DNA of 64,000 nucleotides from CAIKBL01 sp050247235 (lineage in GTDB: Bacteria; Pseudomonadota; Gammaproteobacteria; Ga0077536). The notes beneath the pieces were generated by a model, which was not told the DNA's origin, did no database searches, and saw only the letters and a program-made list of their open reading frames with translations. Positions within the stretch are counted from its first letter, which is position 1. Each line of letters begins with the position of its first letter. The DNA lies in NCBI GenBank assembly GCA_050247235.1, contig JBFWUN010000022.1, forward strand, positions 1 through 64,000, read 5' to 3'. The translations under genes were made by a program, and so were the position numbers. Of the stretch, positions 8,827 to 20,172 are shown in pieces.

Positions 8827-10387
8827 GCGCAACCCCCAGCACGATGCGCAACGTGAAACCCGCGGCAGGGTCGGCGGCGCCCGCGGAGCCGGTCACGCTG
8901 GCGTCCGGATCGAGATCGAGCGGATAGCGGGTCACCGTGACGCTCCGCACGTCCTGCTGCTCGCGCAGGCGCGCCGCGAGCGCGTCGATCGTCGCGAGCG
9001 CCCCGCGGAAGTCGCCGTCGAATGCCGCGAGGTGCCCCTCCACGTCGGTAATCGCGTAATACGCGTCATCGGCCGCCGCGGGCGCGGGCGGCTCGGGTGT
9101 CCCGGGCGCCGGTTTCCCGTCCGGGTCCGGCACGAACGAGCGCTGCCACGTGAGGCGATCGAGCACGATCGCGGGCGCGGATTCCAGCGCGGCGCCGAGC
9201 AGCCGCCACGCGGGCAGCGGCGACGCGCGCAGCGACACGAGCGCATCCGCCGTGCGCACCGCGGTATCGATCGCACTGGCGTCCAGCGGCGTCGGCGGCA
9301 GGTCCCGTCGCGCCAGCGCGAGCCGCTCCTGGTAGAACACGGACTTCTGCGCGGCGTCGAGCGCCTGCTGCTTCAGCCCGACACCCTCCACGAAGCGCAG
9401 CGCGCTCCACCCCGCGCTGCCGACGATCAGCAGCACGCTCGCGGCGAGCAGCGCGATCTTCCATTGGTGCAGCAGGTGAAAACGCGTTTCCTGGCGCTGC
9501 GCGTAGTGCACGGAGGGCGGCGCATCGAGCAGCAGCTGCGCGAACAGCGCGTCCGCGTACGGCGACACGGACTCCGCCGGCAGGCCGAGACGCGGCGCGA
9601 GATCGGCGGTGTCGACCAGGAAGTACTGCTCGCCGTCCGAGCTTCGGCAATGGCGCTCGAGTTCCTGCAGCAGTTCCCCGTGACTGAAGAGGTAGATCGC
9701 AAGCGGGCTGTCGCGCGAGACGAGCGCCAGGCTGTTCAGGTAGCGCCTGAGCTTGGCGAGCTCCGCGAGCACGTGATTCGCGTAAGGCACCGAGCCCAGC
9801 CGCGGCATCTGCGCGAGGCGGCTGATCTTGAGCTGGCCGTCGCGGAAGAACGTCTGTCGCAGACCGCTGACCTGCTGCACGCTGATGAACAGCACGTTGC
9901 TGGCAGTCGCCTTCACCGCCTTCAGCAGCGCCGCGCTCAGGATCGGCACCGAGTGGATCCCGGCCAGCGGCACGCGGTGCTTCAGGATCTCCGCGATCCA
10001 TGGCGCCAGGGTCTCGGGCTTGGTCAGCGCGGTCAGCAGCACGCGATCGTCCCGCCGTCCCTCGCGCTCGCGGCCCTGCGCCAGCGCGAGGCAGTACGGC
10101 GTGCCGCGGAACAGTCGCGCGTACTTGCGGGCCAGCACCGCGCGGCGGTCGCCTCCGCGCACGTGCGGGATCGTGTCCTGGCGGTATTCCTCCTCCACCA
10201 CGTCCACCAGCACGTGCAGCGGCGCCGCGCCCGCCTGCTCCAGGTAATGGGAGAAGGCGCTCCAGCCTCCTTCGCCGGCCGCGAACTCGTAAGCATGCGT
10301 GAGCCGGCCGCCGTGACCGGTGTACAGCAGCGCGCGATCGGCGGCGACCAGCAGCACCCGGGCTTCGCCGCGCAGCACGTTCATCAT
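8807..10387 (-). CDS. mshI: MshI-like pilus alignment protein (PilM/PilN-type)
   Basis: A 526-residue protein. The first ~300 residues form a cytoplasmic domain resembling the actin-like PilM/GspL fold (contains LHVLVDVVEEEYRQDT, a signature frequent in MshI-like proteins). A single transmembrane helix lies near residues 310-328 and a periplasmic PilN-like part follows to the end. The ATG pair at 10387/10384 follows GGGAGG by 5 to 8 bases, which decides the start. It lies 21 bases after mshG. It would couple the cytoplasmic motor to the MshJ/K periplasmic parts. Confidence 0.7.
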   Translation of the reverse strand: MMNVLRGEARVLLVAADRALLYTGHGGRLTHAYEFAAGEGGWSAFSHYLEQAGAAPLHVLVDVVEEEYRQDTIPHVRGGDRRAVLARKYARLFRGTPYCLALAQGREREGRRDDRVLLTALTKPETLAPWIAEILKHRVPLAGIHSVPILSAALLKAVKATASNVLFISVQQVSGLRQTFFRDGQLKISRLAQMPRLGSVPYANHVLAELAKLRRYLNSLALVSRDSPLAIYLFSHGELLQELERHCRSSDGEQYFLVDTADLAPRLGLPAESVSPYADALFAQLLLDAPPSVHYAQRQETRFHLLHQWKIALLAASVLLIVGSAGWSALRFVEGVGLKQQALDAAQKSVFYQERLALARRDLPPTPLDASAIDTAVRTADALVSLRASPLPAWRLLGAALESAPAIVLDRLTWQRSFVPDPDGKPAPGTPEPPAPAAADDAYYAITDVEGHLAAFDGDFRGALATIDALAARLREQQDVRSVTVTRYPLDLDPDASVTGSAGAADPAAGFTLRIVLGVAHAARQG

Positions 10388-10408
10388 GCGCGCCTCCCGC
10401 ACACCGGA

Positions 10409-11614
10409 TCAGACCCGGATCTCGGTGAACAGGTCATAGATGGGCCCCAGGATCGACGACATGATCCACAGCACGATCGCGCCCAGCAGGACCGTCACCG
10501 CGGGCAGGATCAGGGTCTGCAGCCGGGTCACCGAATCGCGCACGTCGCGGGTGAAGAAATACGTGACGTTGCTGAGCGCGTCCTCCAGCGCCCCGGTGTT
10601 CTCGCCGACGCGCAGCATGCGCACGACGAGCGGCGGGAACAGCCCGGTGGCGCCGAAGCTCGCGCTGATGCCGCCGCCGTCGGCGATCATGCGCCCGGCG
10701 TCGCGCAGCGCGGTGCGGATCGCGCGGTTGTCCGCGACGTCCTCGCCCGACCGCAGGCACTCGAGCACCGTGATCCCGGACGTGTACATGATCGAAAACA
10801 CGCTGCACACGCGCGTGACCACGATCTTCTTCAGGATCGGGCCCAGCAGCGGAATGCGCAGCTTCCAGGCATCCACCCGCTCGGCGAACCCGGTGTTGGA
10901 ACGCAGCGCGGCGACGAACCCGGCAACGCACAGGGGCGGCACTGCGAGCAGCACGGGCCAGTAGGCAGACATGAACGCGGACGTCGCGATCAGCGCGCGC
11001 GTCTGCAGCGGCAGCGCCTGCCCCATCGTGCCGAGGAACGACACCAGCTGGGGCACCACGTAGACCATCAGGAAGACCAGCACCGCCAGGATCACGACGC
11101 TGACGAGCGCCGGGTACATCAGCAGCTTCCGTGTGTAGGACGCCTGTTCGTCCTGCCACTTGAGGTTCTCGATGATCTTCTGCAGCACCTCGGGCAGGCG
11201 CCCGCTCTGCTCGCCCGCGCGGATCAGGCTGACGAACACCGTGTCGAACACCGCCGGGAAGTCCGCCATCGCGCCGGACAGCGTCTTGCCGCCCTCGATC
11301 GATTCGATCATCGCGCCGGTGACTTCGCGCAGCCGCTTGTGATCCAGCGTGTCCCGCAGATCGCCCAGCCCTTCGATGATCGGCACGCCCGCGCGCACGA
11401 GCTGCTCCAGGTGGAACGCGAACGTGATGAGATCGATGGTGCGGATCCCGCTGCCGGTGACCGGGCGGCGGCGCGCGCGCAGCGCCGTGAAATTCACGAG
11501 ATCGAGACCCATCCGGCCGAGGCGTACTTCGAGATCGGCCGGGTTGACCGCGTCCACCTTGCCGTGGAGGATGCGCCCGCGCTCGTCCATCGCCTTGTAG
11601 CGGTAGGCCTCCAT
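10409..11614 (-). CDS. mshG: type IV pilus platform protein MshG (GspF/PilC family)
   Basis: A 401-residue polytopic inner-membrane platform protein, normal length for the family. It begins MEAYRYKAMDERGRILHGKV, with two GspF domains (about 70-190 and 270-395). The second repeats the pattern including GISASFGATGLFPPLVVRML and RVGENTGALEDAL. Three membrane helices are near 165-190, 215-240 and 370-395. Its ATG is 3 bases after the mshE stop. It contacts the MshE ATPase and drives pilin insertion. Confidence 0.9.
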   Translation of the reverse strand: MEAYRYKAMDERGRILHGKVDAVNPADLEVRLGRMGLDLVNFTALRARRRPVTGSGIRTIDLITFAFHLEQLVRAGVPIIEGLGDLRDTLDHKRLREVTGAMIESIEGGKTLSGAMADFPAVFDTVFVSLIRAGEQSGRLPEVLQKIIENLKWQDEQASYTRKLLMYPALVSVVILAVLVFLMVYVVPQLVSFLGTMGQALPLQTRALIATSAFMSAYWPVLLAVPPLCVAGFVAALRSNTGFAERVDAWKLRIPLLGPILKKIVVTRVCSVFSIMYTSGITVLECLRSGEDVADNRAIRTALRDAGRMIADGGGISASFGATGLFPPLVVRMLRVGENTGALEDALSNVTYFFTRDVRDSVTRLQTLILPAVTVLLGAIVLWIMSSILGPIYDLFTEIRV

Positions 11615-11616
11615 GC

Positions 11617-13323
11617 TCAGTCCAGGCGATCGGTCAGGTCGACGACGCGCGAGATCTCGTCGATCGTGGTGGTGCCGTCCAGCACGCGACGCACCGCGAT
11701 CTCGGCGAGCGTCACGAAGCCCTTGCCGCGCGCGGCCTGGTGCAGCTCGCGCGCGGTCGCGCCGCGCGCCACCAGTTCGTCGAGCCCGTGGTCGAACTTC
11801 AGCAGTTCCATGACCGCCGTCCGTCCCTCGTACCCCTGGTGCTCGGTGTGACGGAATTCCTCGGCCACGCGGTGGAGCGGCGCCGGATCGTGTTCGTCGA
11901 GCCCAAGGATCTGGCGCTCGATGGCCGACGGCGCGTAGGCCTCGCGGCACTCCGGCTTCAGGCGGCGGACCAGCCGCTGCGCGAGGATCCCGATCAGGTT
12001 GCCCGCCATGACTTCCGGCTTGACGCCCATGTCGAGCAGGCGCGGGATCGCGCCGATCGCGGAGTTCGCGTGGAGCGTCGAGAACACCTGGTGGCCGGTC
12101 ATCGCCGCGCGAAACGCCATCGCCGCAGTGTCTTCGTCGCGGATCTCGCCGACCAGGATGATGTCAGGGTCCTGGCGCAGCATCGAACGGATCCCGCTCG
12201 CGAAATCGAGCCGCACCGCTTCGTTCAGCGACGTCTGCCGGATCATGCCCATCGGGTACTCCACCGGGTCTTCGAGCGTCATGATATTGACCGACTCGGT
12301 GTTGAGGTGGTTCAGCAGGCTGTACAAGGTGGTGGTCTTGCCGCTGCCGGTCGGGCCGGTCACGAGCAGCAGTCCTTCCGGGCGCGCCACCATGAGTTTC
12401 AGCAGGTGCAGGATGTCTTCCTCGAGCCCGAGGTCTTCGATCGGCACGATGCCCTTCTGGCGATCGAGCACGCGCAGCACGATGTTCTCGCCGTGCACCG
12501 TCGGGATGGTGGATACGCGGAAGTCGATCTGGCGACCGGTCAGCGACAGCGTGATGCGGCCGTCCTGCGGCGCACGCGTTTCCGCGATGTCCATGCCGGA
12601 CATCACCTTCAGGCGCACCGCGAGCGCGGACCAGTAGTTCTTGTGCAGGCTGCGCACCTGCCGCAGCACGCCGTCGATGCGGTAGCGGAAGCGCAGGAAT
12701 CCCTCTTCGGGTTCGAAATGGATGTCCGAGGCGCCGCGCTTCACGGCATCCGCGAGCAGCGCGTTGACCAGCCGCACCACCGGCTGGCTGTACTCCTGGC
12801 TGTCCGCGTCCAGGCTCTCGTAGTCGATCTCGCCGGTTTCGATCTCCTGCAGGATGCCGTCGACCGACAGCTCGAACCCGTAGAACTGGTCGATGGCCTT
12901 CTCGATCTCGGCTTCGCCGGCCATCAGCGGGACGATCTCGGTGTCGCCGCCGATCAGCGCGGTGATCTGATCGAGCGCGACGACGTTGAACGTGTCCGCC
13001 ATCGCGAGGGTCAGTCGCTTGCGGTTGGCCTCGTAGGTCAGCGGGAGGATATGGAAGCGGCGCGCGAGATCCTTCGGGATCATGCGGATCGCTTCCCCGT
13101 CGACGACCACCTTGCTGAGGTCGGCCTTCTGCTGGCCGAGCGCGCCGCCGAGCACGTCCAGGATCACCGCCTCGGTGGCGAAGCCGAGCCGCACGAGGAT
13201 CTTGCCGAGGTGGTCGCGGTTGCGCTTCTGCTCGGTCAGCGCGATCCGCACCTGGTCCTGGCTCACGACGCCCTTCTGGACCAGCAGTTCCCCGATGCGG
13301 AGATTGCGCTTCAAGGTGCTCAT
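11617..13323 (-). CDS. mshE: MSHA-type pilus assembly ATPase with MshEN c-di-GMP domain
   Basis: A 568-residue hexameric ATPase that powers pilus extension. The N-terminus has the double MshEN motif that binds c-di-GMP: Arg9 and LLVQKG...LTEQ (9-32), then LGKILVRLG...LGGALGQQ (39-65). The T2SSE domain has Walker A GPTGSGKT near 330, an Asp box, Walker B ILVGEIRDEDT and a His box. The zinc-binding C-M motif is degraded: of the four usual cysteines only one remains (KPEC), and the second pair reads FRHTEHQGYEGR. Homologues without zinc exist, so it is probably active. The start is ATG 4 bases after mshN. Confidence 0.9.
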   Translation of the reverse strand: MSTLKRNLRIGELLVQKGVVSQDQVRIALTEQKRNRDHLGKILVRLGFATEAVILDVLGGALGQQKADLSKVVVDGEAIRMIPKDLARRFHILPLTYEANRKRLTLAMADTFNVVALDQITALIGGDTEIVPLMAGEAEIEKAIDQFYGFELSVDGILQEIETGEIDYESLDADSQEYSQPVVRLVNALLADAVKRGASDIHFEPEEGFLRFRYRIDGVLRQVRSLHKNYWSALAVRLKVMSGMDIAETRAPQDGRITLSLTGRQIDFRVSTIPTVHGENIVLRVLDRQKGIVPIEDLGLEEDILHLLKLMVARPEGLLLVTGPTGSGKTTTLYSLLNHLNTESVNIMTLEDPVEYPMGMIRQTSLNEAVRLDFASGIRSMLRQDPDIILVGEIRDEDTAAMAFRAAMTGHQVFSTLHANSAIGAIPRLLDMGVKPEVMAGNLIGILAQRLVRRLKPECREAYAPSAIERQILGLDEHDPAPLHRVAEEFRHTEHQGYEGRTAVMELLKFDHGLDELVARGATARELHQAARGKGFVTLAEIAVRRVLDGTTTIDEISRVVDLTDRLD

Positions 13324-13327
13324 GGGC

Positions 13328-14830
13328 TCACGGGATGGCGAGGGCCGTGATGCGGGCGGCGACCGTCGCGCCATCGAATGCCGTGTTCGGACCGCGCAGC
13401 GCCTCGGCCTGCCGGTAGTAGTCCAGGGCGGCCTTGCGCTGGCCCAGCCGATCGAGACTGACCGCCAGGTTGAACGCGTAGTCCGCGTTGCGCGGGGCGC
13501 CACGGAACGCTTCGAAGTACGCGCGCTGTGCGTCGCCCCAGCGCGCTTCGCGCGCGTACAGGTTGCCGAGGGCGAAGTGCAGGTAAGGCGCATCGAGCCC
13601 CCGGTCGAGCAGCAGTTTCAGGCGGGTTTCCGTGGCGTCAGGGCCGCGGCCGCCCTCGATCAGGAACAGCGCCGCCGTGGCCACCGGGTGGTCCGGGGCG
13701 TCGGCCAGCACGGCGCGGTAATACGAATGCGCCTCGGCGAGCCGGTTCTCGCGCAGCGCGACGGCGCCGAGACCGAGCAGCGCGTCACGCTGCTCGGGAT
13801 GTCGCTTCAGCACGCCGACGTACCCGCGTCGCGCGGCCGCCAGGTCCCCGCCGACATAAGCGGCGTAGGCCTGCGTCAGCGCGTCCCGGAGGGGCGTCGC
13901 CACGCCCGGGCTGCGCGCGATGTGGAGATCGCCATTGCGCATCTCGAACGCCTGCGCGGCGGACTCGGCGGACGCCGGCGGGTGCGCGCCCGGCGCCATG
14001 GATCCGTCCGCGGGCGGGGCGGGCGAAGCAAGGACGTCTGCCGTCGCCGCAGGCGGCGAGGCGGTGGCCGATGTCGGCGCCGGCGGTGCCGGTGCGGCGG
14101 AGGGGGGCGCGGGCACCGCAGGGGATGCGTCGGCCATCACTGCGGCGGGTGCATGCTCGTCTGCCGGCGCGGCAGGCCCCGCCGGGGCCGGCGCATCCGC
14201 GGGGATCGCGACCTCCGGTGCCACCGGGATGACCGGCGCGGCGGCCGCGACGTCCGGCACCTCCGGCGGCACGTCAGGGCGCGGCGGAGTCGGCGCGATG
14301 GCGGGACCAGGCGGTTCGCGCTCCACGCCAAGCGCGACGCGCGGCGACGGGATCGCGGGCGGCCGTGGCAGGGCCGTCAGCGCGCGGTATCCGACGATCC
14401 CGGCGCCGGCGATACACAGGACCAGCACCACGCCAATCCCGAGCGCGAGCGGATTCGCGCGCCGGCGCGCGGTCGCCGCGAAGACGGTGCGGGCGGTCAC
14501 GCGCGCGGGGCGGCCGAGCGTTCCCGGCTCCGCGAGCGGTGTCGACGAGGTGCCCTCGTGGATGGTCAGCGGCTCCGCGAGCGTGTCGTCGTCGGCGAGC
14601 CGGAAGCGCCCGCTCGCGGACAGGCGCTGCGTGGTGCTGCCGAACGCGCCGTATTCGCCCGAGCGCGCGAGACCTGGCGCCTCGTCGGTCTCGTCGCCGA
14701 GCGGCTCCAGCCGGAGCTCGCCCGGGCTGCGCGCAAACCCGTCCGTGCGCGGGGTCTCGCCGGCCGCGCGCGCGGCCGCCGCCTTCTTGTCGGCTTCGGC
14801 CTTGCGCAGGGCGTCCATCAGGAGGCTCAT
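13328..14830 (-). CDS. mshN: MshN-like TPR protein
   Basis: A 500-residue inner-membrane protein. It opens with MSLLMDALRKAEADKK, typical of MshN/GspB-like proteins in pilus loci. A transmembrane helix lies near residues 128-150, followed by a long Pro/Ala-rich linker (about 155-295) spanning the periplasm, then TPR repeats (about 310-490). The TPR part probably binds the secretin or pilins, as for PilF/MshN. It lies between the secretin gene (36 bases) and mshE (4 bases). The linker has low complexity and its exact length may vary between strains. Confidence 0.75.
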   Translation of the reverse strand: MSLLMDALRKAEADKKAAAARAAGETPRTDGFARSPGELRLEPLGDETDEAPGLARSGEYGAFGSTTQRLSASGRFRLADDDTLAEPLTIHEGTSSTPLAEPGTLGRPARVTARTVFAATARRRANPLALGIGVVLVLCIAGAGIVGYRALTALPRPPAIPSPRVALGVEREPPGPAIAPTPPRPDVPPEVPDVAAAAPVIPVAPEVAIPADAPAPAGPAAPADEHAPAAVMADASPAVPAPPSAAPAPPAPTSATASPPAATADVLASPAPPADGSMAPGAHPPASAESAAQAFEMRNGDLHIARSPGVATPLRDALTQAYAAYVGGDLAAARRGYVGVLKRHPEQRDALLGLGAVALRENRLAEAHSYYRAVLADAPDHPVATAALFLIEGGRGPDATETRLKLLLDRGLDAPYLHFALGNLYAREARWGDAQRAYFEAFRGAPRNADYAFNLAVSLDRLGQRKAALDYYRQAEALRGPNTAFDGATVAARITALAIP

Positions 14831-14866
14831 GCCGTCAACCTCGGATCCGCGCCCGCGGGCGTGCGG

Positions 14867-16552
14867 TCAGCGGGGGCGTGCGGTGGGAGTCGCATCTTCG
14901 CTCAGGTAGCGCTCGTAGTCCTTGAGATCGGTCTCGATATTCGGATCGCCCACGATCACCGGCCGCAGGAAGATCACCAGTTCGGTCTTCTGGTTGCGCA
15001 CCTCGTCGACGTCGAAGAACGCGTCGCCGATGATCGGCAGGCGCGCCAGCCCCGGGACCTCCCGGTTGCCGCTGCGCGCCTCGTCCTGCATCAGCCCGCC
15101 GAGCACGCCTACCTGCCCGTTCACGAGCTTCAGCACCGACTCCATCTCGCGGGTGCGGATGATGGGCACGGTGTTCGTGATCTCGGCGTCTCCCACCCCG
15201 TTCAGCTGGCTCGCGAGCCGCGGGCCCGGGTCGATCGCGTCGCCGATCTTCTGCGAGATGGTCGGCCGCACGGTGAGCGTGACTTCCTGGTTGGCGGAGA
15301 TCTGCGGGGTTACCGCCATCACCAGTCCCACCGGCACCGAGTGCACTTCGGTTTCGACGAACGAGCGCCCCTGCGCGTTCAGCGTGGAGTCCGTGGTGGT
15401 CACGTCCAGTGTGAAGTACACGAGCTCTTCCACCACCTTGAGCAGCGCGGTCTGGTTGTTGATCACCATGAGCCGCGGGCTCGACAGCACCTTGGCGTCG
15501 CCGAACTCGCGCAGCAGCCGGATCGTCGCCTCCACCAGCTTGCCGCTCGCGTCCGGATCGCGATAGCCGAACGTGAACGCCGACACCGCGTTGTCTATGA
15601 CCCCGTCGGTGACGGCGCCGAGCAGGTTCTGGTTGAAGCCGAAACCGGCCCGATCCGCGTCCAGCACGATTCGCCAGTCCACTCCCGACTGGTACTGGTC
15701 GTTCAACGAGACCTCCACGATGGTCGCTTCGATCAGCACCTGGCGGCGCGCGTTCGCGAGCACCTGGTCGATGAACTTCTGGATGAGGGCGTGCTGTGCC
15801 GTCGTCGCTTTCACCGAGATCACGCCCGCCTCGGCGTTCACGAGCAGGTTGGGCGACCCCGGCGCGCCTTCGCCGCCCGGCGCATCCTCGCCGAGAATCG
15901 ACCGGATGTTCGTCGTCAGCGTGTCCCAGAAGCGGTTGGTCGAGCGCGAGTTCACCCGCGTCAGTGAGCTGTTCGCGCTGCCCGCGCCCTGCCGGCCGCC
16001 GCCGCCGCGGCCTTCTTCCTGCGCGCCACCCTCGCCGGTGGTCGCCACCTGGGTCGCGATGCTGACCGTGGTATCGGTGTCGCGCGCGAGGTTCACGTAA
16101 CCCACCTCGTAGTTGCGGAAGAACGGCGCATCGGGCTCCACGAGGATGGTGCCGCCTTCGATCCGGTAGCGCAGGCCGGCCTGGCGCGCCACGCGATCGA
16201 GGATCTGCGGCAGGGTCTGTTCGATCGCATTCAACGTGACGTTGCCGTCGATCGCGCCCGCGATGTCGACGTTCATCGCCGCGTCGCGCGCGAGCGCGAA
16301 CAGGAGCTCGCGCACCGGCACGTCGTTGACCACCACGGTGTAGCGCTCGGCATCCGGGATCGGCTGCGGCGGCGGCAGGTAGCTCGCCTGCGGCACCACG
16401 TCCGGGATCCCGGGGTCGGCCGCCACGGTGTCCGCGCGCTCGAGGTGGCCGTCGGAATCCGGCAGCGGCGGTGGCGCCAGGCCGGCGCAACCGGTGAGGA
16501 GGCCGAGCACGAGTCCCAGGCGCGTGGTGCGGCGCATGCGGGCGCGCGTCAT
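14867..16552 (-). CDS. mshL: MshL-like secretin, outer membrane pore
   Basis: A 561-residue outer-membrane secretin. The N-terminus has a lipoprotein signal with lipobox LTGCAG (Cys near 22). STN/N0 domain is about 68-125 (YTVVVNDVPVRELLFALARD), N1-like domain about 210-290, and the secretin domain about 300-540, with VPVGLVMAVTPQIS and ITNTVPIIRTREMESVLKL. The C-terminal signature VLGGLMQDE is present. A Gly-rich insertion near 178-195 is unusual. The ATG overlaps the mshM stop (TGATG); a second ATG five codons in is possible. It forms the pore for the pilus. Confidence 0.88.
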   Translation of the reverse strand: MTRARMRRTTRLGLVLGLLTGCAGLAPPPLPDSDGHLERADTVAADPGIPDVVPQASYLPPPQPIPDAERYTVVVNDVPVRELLFALARDAAMNVDIAGAIDGNVTLNAIEQTLPQILDRVARQAGLRYRIEGGTILVEPDAPFFRNYEVGYVNLARDTDTTVSIATQVATTGEGGAQEEGRGGGGRQGAGSANSSLTRVNSRSTNRFWDTLTTNIRSILGEDAPGGEGAPGSPNLLVNAEAGVISVKATTAQHALIQKFIDQVLANARRQVLIEATIVEVSLNDQYQSGVDWRIVLDADRAGFGFNQNLLGAVTDGVIDNAVSAFTFGYRDPDASGKLVEATIRLLREFGDAKVLSSPRLMVINNQTALLKVVEELVYFTLDVTTTDSTLNAQGRSFVETEVHSVPVGLVMAVTPQISANQEVTLTVRPTISQKIGDAIDPGPRLASQLNGVGDAEITNTVPIIRTREMESVLKLVNGQVGVLGGLMQDEARSGNREVPGLARLPIIGDAFFDVDEVRNQKTELVIFLRPVIVGDPNIETDLKDYERYLSEDATPTARPR

Positions 16553-17691
16553 CGGGTCTGCGCGCCGGGCTCGCGCGATGGCGTGCCCGCGGGGGCGCCG
16601 ATGATGCGATCCAGCCGATCGATCGCGTGCAGCAGCGACGGCAGGTCGGGCGCCGTCTCGTGCGCCGGCGGGGGCGCCTCGTGCGCTGCCAGCGCCCAGC
16701 CCGTCTCGGCGAGATCGGCGAGATCGGCGTAGCGCGCGGCTGGCGCCGGGGCATCCGCCGCGAGCGGGGTGCGGGCGAGCGCCTCGCGCGTGATTTCCGG
16801 CGCCAGCAGCGCGGCGACGGCGAGCACGCCGATCACACCGGCGGAGGCCCACCACAATCGCCGCCAGGAGAACGCGCGTGCAGTCGTGAACTCGCTGTCC
16901 CGCGCGGCGCGCGCGATGTGTCGCGGCGTCACGCGCGGTGCGCCGCTCGAGTACGCCGCGAGCAGCGCCTTGTCGGACAGCACGTTGATCCGCCGGAGCA
17001 GACCGCGCGAATGCCGCGCGAGCGCGCGGATCGCGCCGCGGGTGAACAGTTCCGGACCCCGGTACCCGCTCGCGTGCAGCCGCGTGTTGAGGTAGTCACG
17101 GATCTCACCCGCGCCGAACGGCGGCAGCTGGAAGCGGTACGTGATCCGCTCGTTGAGCTGCCGGATCTCGTGCCGGGCGAGCTTCGCGTCGAGTTCCGGC
17201 TGCCCGAACAGCACGATCTGCAGCAGCTTGTCATGTGCCGTCTCCAGGTTGCTCAGCAGCCGGATCTCCTCCAACGTCGCGAGCGGCACGCACTGGGCTT
17301 CCTCGACGAACATCACCACGCGACGGTCGTCGGCGTGCTTCGCGAGCAGGTAGTCGTGGAGCTGGTGCAGCAGCATCGGCTTGGTCGCCCCGTCCGGCAC
17401 CACGAGCTTCAGCTCGCCGGCGATCGCCGGCAGGATTTCATCCGGACCGAGGTTCGGGTTGGCGAGGTAGATCACCTCGCAGTTCGCGGGCAGCTCGCGC
17501 TCGAGCATCCGGCACAGCATGGTCTTGCCGCTGCCCACTTCGCCGACCACCTTGACGATGCCTTCGCCGCGCGACACCGCGTAGAGCAGTGCATCGAGCA
17601 CGGCGCCGCGATTGCCGCCGGGGAAGAACAGGTCCGGGTCGGGCGTGATCCGGAACGGGGACTTGGAGAATCCGAAATGATGGCAGTACAT
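16549..17691 (-). CDS. mshM: MshM-like AAA ATPase (ExeA/GspA family)
   Basis: A 380-residue protein starting MYCHHFGFSKSPFRITPDPD, the usual opening of MshM/ExeA. Walker A is GEVGSGKT (about 49-56) and Walker B is VVMFVEEAQ near 124-132. A winged-helix-like lid follows to about 265. One transmembrane helix lies near 285-303, then an Ala/Pro-rich tail. ExeA/MshM proteins help insert or position the secretin, and this one precedes mshL with overlapping codons. It follows the regulator gene by 19 bases. Confidence 0.85.
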   Translation of the reverse strand: MYCHHFGFSKSPFRITPDPDLFFPGGNRGAVLDALLYAVSRGEGIVKVVGEVGSGKTMLCRMLERELPANCEVIYLANPNLGPDEILPAIAGELKLVVPDGATKPMLLHQLHDYLLAKHADDRRVVMFVEEAQCVPLATLEEIRLLSNLETAHDKLLQIVLFGQPELDAKLARHEIRQLNERITYRFQLPPFGAGEIRDYLNTRLHASGYRGPELFTRGAIRALARHSRGLLRRINVLSDKALLAAYSSGAPRVTPRHIARAARDSEFTTARAFSWRRLWWASAGVIGVLAVAALLAPEITREALARTPLAADAPAPAARYADLADLAETGWALAAHEAPPPAHETAPDLPSLLHAIDRLDRIIGAPAGTPSREPGAQTR

Positions 17692-17710
17692 CGGGCGATC
17701 CTTCCCTCGA

Positions 17711-19130
<1,420 letters not shown>

Positions 19131-19147
<17 letters not shown>

Positions 19148-20006
19148 GGCCGGCGGCGCGGCGCGCGGGCTGGTCGAGGCCGAGCGCGCGGCAGATCGCC
19201 CCCGTCGCCTCGTACTGGTTCATCGTGTAGAAGTGCAGGCCCGGTGCCCCCCCGGCGCGCAGGCGTTCGCACAGCGCGGTGGTGACCTCGATGCCGAAGC
19301 GGCGGATCGCGGCGCGATCGTCGCCGAAATCGCGCAGCCGCTTCGCGATCCAGCGCGGGATCTCCGCGCCGCACATCTCCGAGAAACGGGCGAGCTGGGT
19401 GAAGTTCGTGATCGGCATGATGCCGGGGACGATCGGGATGCGGATCCCTTGCGCGCGGCAGCTGTCGACGAAGCTGAAGTAGGCATCCGCGTTGTAGAAA
19501 TACTGCGTGATCGCGCTGTCCGCGCCGGCCTCCACCTTGCGCCTGAAGTTCTGCAGATCCTCCGTTGCCGAGGCCGCCTGCGGGTGGAACTCGGGATAGG
19601 CGGCGACTTCGATGTGGAAATGCGTGCCGGTTTCGCGCCGCACGAACCCGACGAGTTCGTTGGCGTGGCGGAACTCGCCGAACCCCGTCATGCCGGAGGG
19701 CATGTCGCCGCGCAGGACCACCAGCCGCCGTACGCCGGCCGCGACATAGCGCGCGAGGATCTCCCGCAGTTCCGCGACCGGCGTGCCGATGCACGACAGG
19801 TGCGGCGCGGTCTCGACGCCGGTGCGCGCCTGCAGGTGCTGCACCGTTTCGAGCGTCAGGTCCCGGGTGCTGCCGCCGGCGCCGAACGTCACCGAGAAGA
19901 ACTCGGGGGCGAGCCCGGCGAGCCGCGTGGCCGCATCATCGAGACGCGCGGCGGCTTCCGGGGAACGCGGCGGGAAGAACTCGCAGCTGATTGAGAATGT
20001 CGTCAT
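19131..20006 (-). CDS. metF: 5,10-methylenetetrahydrofolate reductase
   Basis: A 291-residue FAD enzyme that reduces methylene-THF to methyl-THF for methionine synthesis. The N-terminus SCEFFPPRS carries the catalytic Glu of bacterial MetF. VTFGAGGSTRD, HLSCIG, LRGD and ITQYFYNADAYF match the TIM-barrel FAD and folate sites, and PGIMPITNF is conserved. Length is normal. The ATG at 20006 is clear. It is the first gene of a run of same-direction genes continuing into the pilus operon, and its end overlaps the regulator gene. No riboswitch of a type I recognise lies upstream. Confidence 0.95.
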
Positions 20007-20144
20007 CGGCCAGCGTTACCAGCGTTGATATGCGTCCGCCGGCCCACGCGCACGGCGGTTGGGGTCCCGGTGGACCGGCAGCTCGGGGCGGGGCCGTTGG
20101 GTGATCGGCCGGGCGGGCTTGTTGTGATCGCTCCCGATATCAAA

Positions 20145-20172
20145 AATATATCGCACATCTAATAGTTTGCAA
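20145..20172 (-). promoter_or_regulatory. candidate sigma70 promoter for metF
   Basis: On the minus strand TTGCAA (20172-20167), a 16-base spacer and TATATT (20150-20145) fit the -35/-10 pattern in 4 and 5 of 6 positions. It would give a leader of about 130 bases before metF. The AT-rich island it lies in is the only such stretch in the gap. Confidence 0.4.

Noticed and set aside
8627..11851. 1074-codon open frame on the plus strand
   Set aside because: It is antisense to mshJ, mshI and mshG, which have clear family motifs. The product is a low-complexity Arg/Gln/His-rich string, as expected from a shadow frame at high GC.
13082..15967. 961-codon open frame on the plus strand
   Set aside because: Antisense to mshE, mshN and mshL; Arg-rich with no domain. 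Shadow frame.
20007..20140. SAH or SAM riboswitch upstream of metF
   Set aside because: None of the conserved core sequences or paired regions of these riboswitches could be found by eye.
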